Source: Candidatus Binatia bacterium (GTDB lineage: Bacteria > Desulfobacterota_B > Binatia > UBA9968). From it: a stretch of 5,444 nucleotides of DNA. The stretch lies in the NCBI GenBank assembly GCA_025922795.1, contig JAICHC010000234.1:1-5444 (forward strand), given 5' to 3'. Below, one piece after another: positions 5,409 to 5,444 of the stretch (the first letter of the stretch is position 1; the number at the start of each line of letters is the position of its first letter). A program made the translations under genes and the position numbers. Below the pieces are notes generated by a model that was not told where the DNA came from, searched no databases, and saw nothing but the letters and a program-made list of their open reading frames with translations.

Positions 5409-5444
5409 CTAGCTCGCTTCGCCGCGCAAAATCTTTTCCAGCTC
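5409..5444 (-). CDS. Possible 3' end of a convergent gene (fragment)
   Basis: Read on the minus strand from the window edge, one frame gives ELEKILRGEAS followed by TAG (5411-5409). Its charged, helix-like composition is plausible for a protein C-terminus. The position, facing the VOC gene across a hairpin, would make sense for a convergent gene. Eleven codons are far too few to identify a family, and other minus-strand frames are also open here, so this is tentative. Confidence 0.35.
   Translation of the reverse strand, partial: ELEKILRGEAS

Overview
The window is a moderately GC-rich, densely packed bacterial segment. Five genes and one gene remnant are read left to right in what looks like a single transcription unit. 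A separately translated gene and a hairpin terminator follow. The gene families (α/β hydrolase, VOC-type dioxygenase/glyoxalase, DUF1152, a pair of MFS transporters, DUF1992) suggest an environmental Gram-negative lineage with many small catabolic enzymes, for example Desulfobacterota-, Methylomirabilota- or Tectomicrobia-like. That placement is an impression from gene content, not a phylogenetic result. No RNA gene, insertion sequence or CRISPR array is visible.

Layout. Positions 1-639 hold the 3' part of an α/β hydrolase with its Ser-Asp-His triad visible; its 5' end lies outside the window. Positions 636-833 hold a short reading frame that matches only the C-terminal tail of a VOC-family protein, so it looks like an orphan remnant. 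Positions 830-1792 encode a DUF1152 protein of unknown function with a glycine-rich nucleotide-binding-like loop. Positions 1789-3045 and 3048-4307 encode two tandem paralogous 12-helix MFS transporters, about 60% identical by eye. Positions 4304-4705 encode a small DUF1992 (DnaJ homologue subfamily C member 28-type) protein. After about 100 bases with a possible promoter and a strong Shine-Dalgarno, 4810-5319 encodes an intact VOC-family protein. A GC-rich hairpin at 5356-5383 follows. The last 36 bases may be the end of a convergent minus-strand gene.

How the genes fit together. From the hydrolase to the DUF1992 gene, every junction is an overlap (TTGA, ATGA, GTGA, ATGA) or a 2-base gap, so the block is probably co-transcribed and translationally coupled. 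The α/β hydrolase and VOC protein are typical of ring-cleavage or small-molecule catabolism. The MFS pair would move a small solute across the inner membrane. The role of DUF1152 is unknown, but its direct coupling to the two transporters suggests a shared substrate or regulation.

The points most worth following are the DUF1152 plus MFS-pair module, the orphan VOC tail with a 12-base direct repeat at its edge, and the presence of VOC sequence at both ends of the operon.
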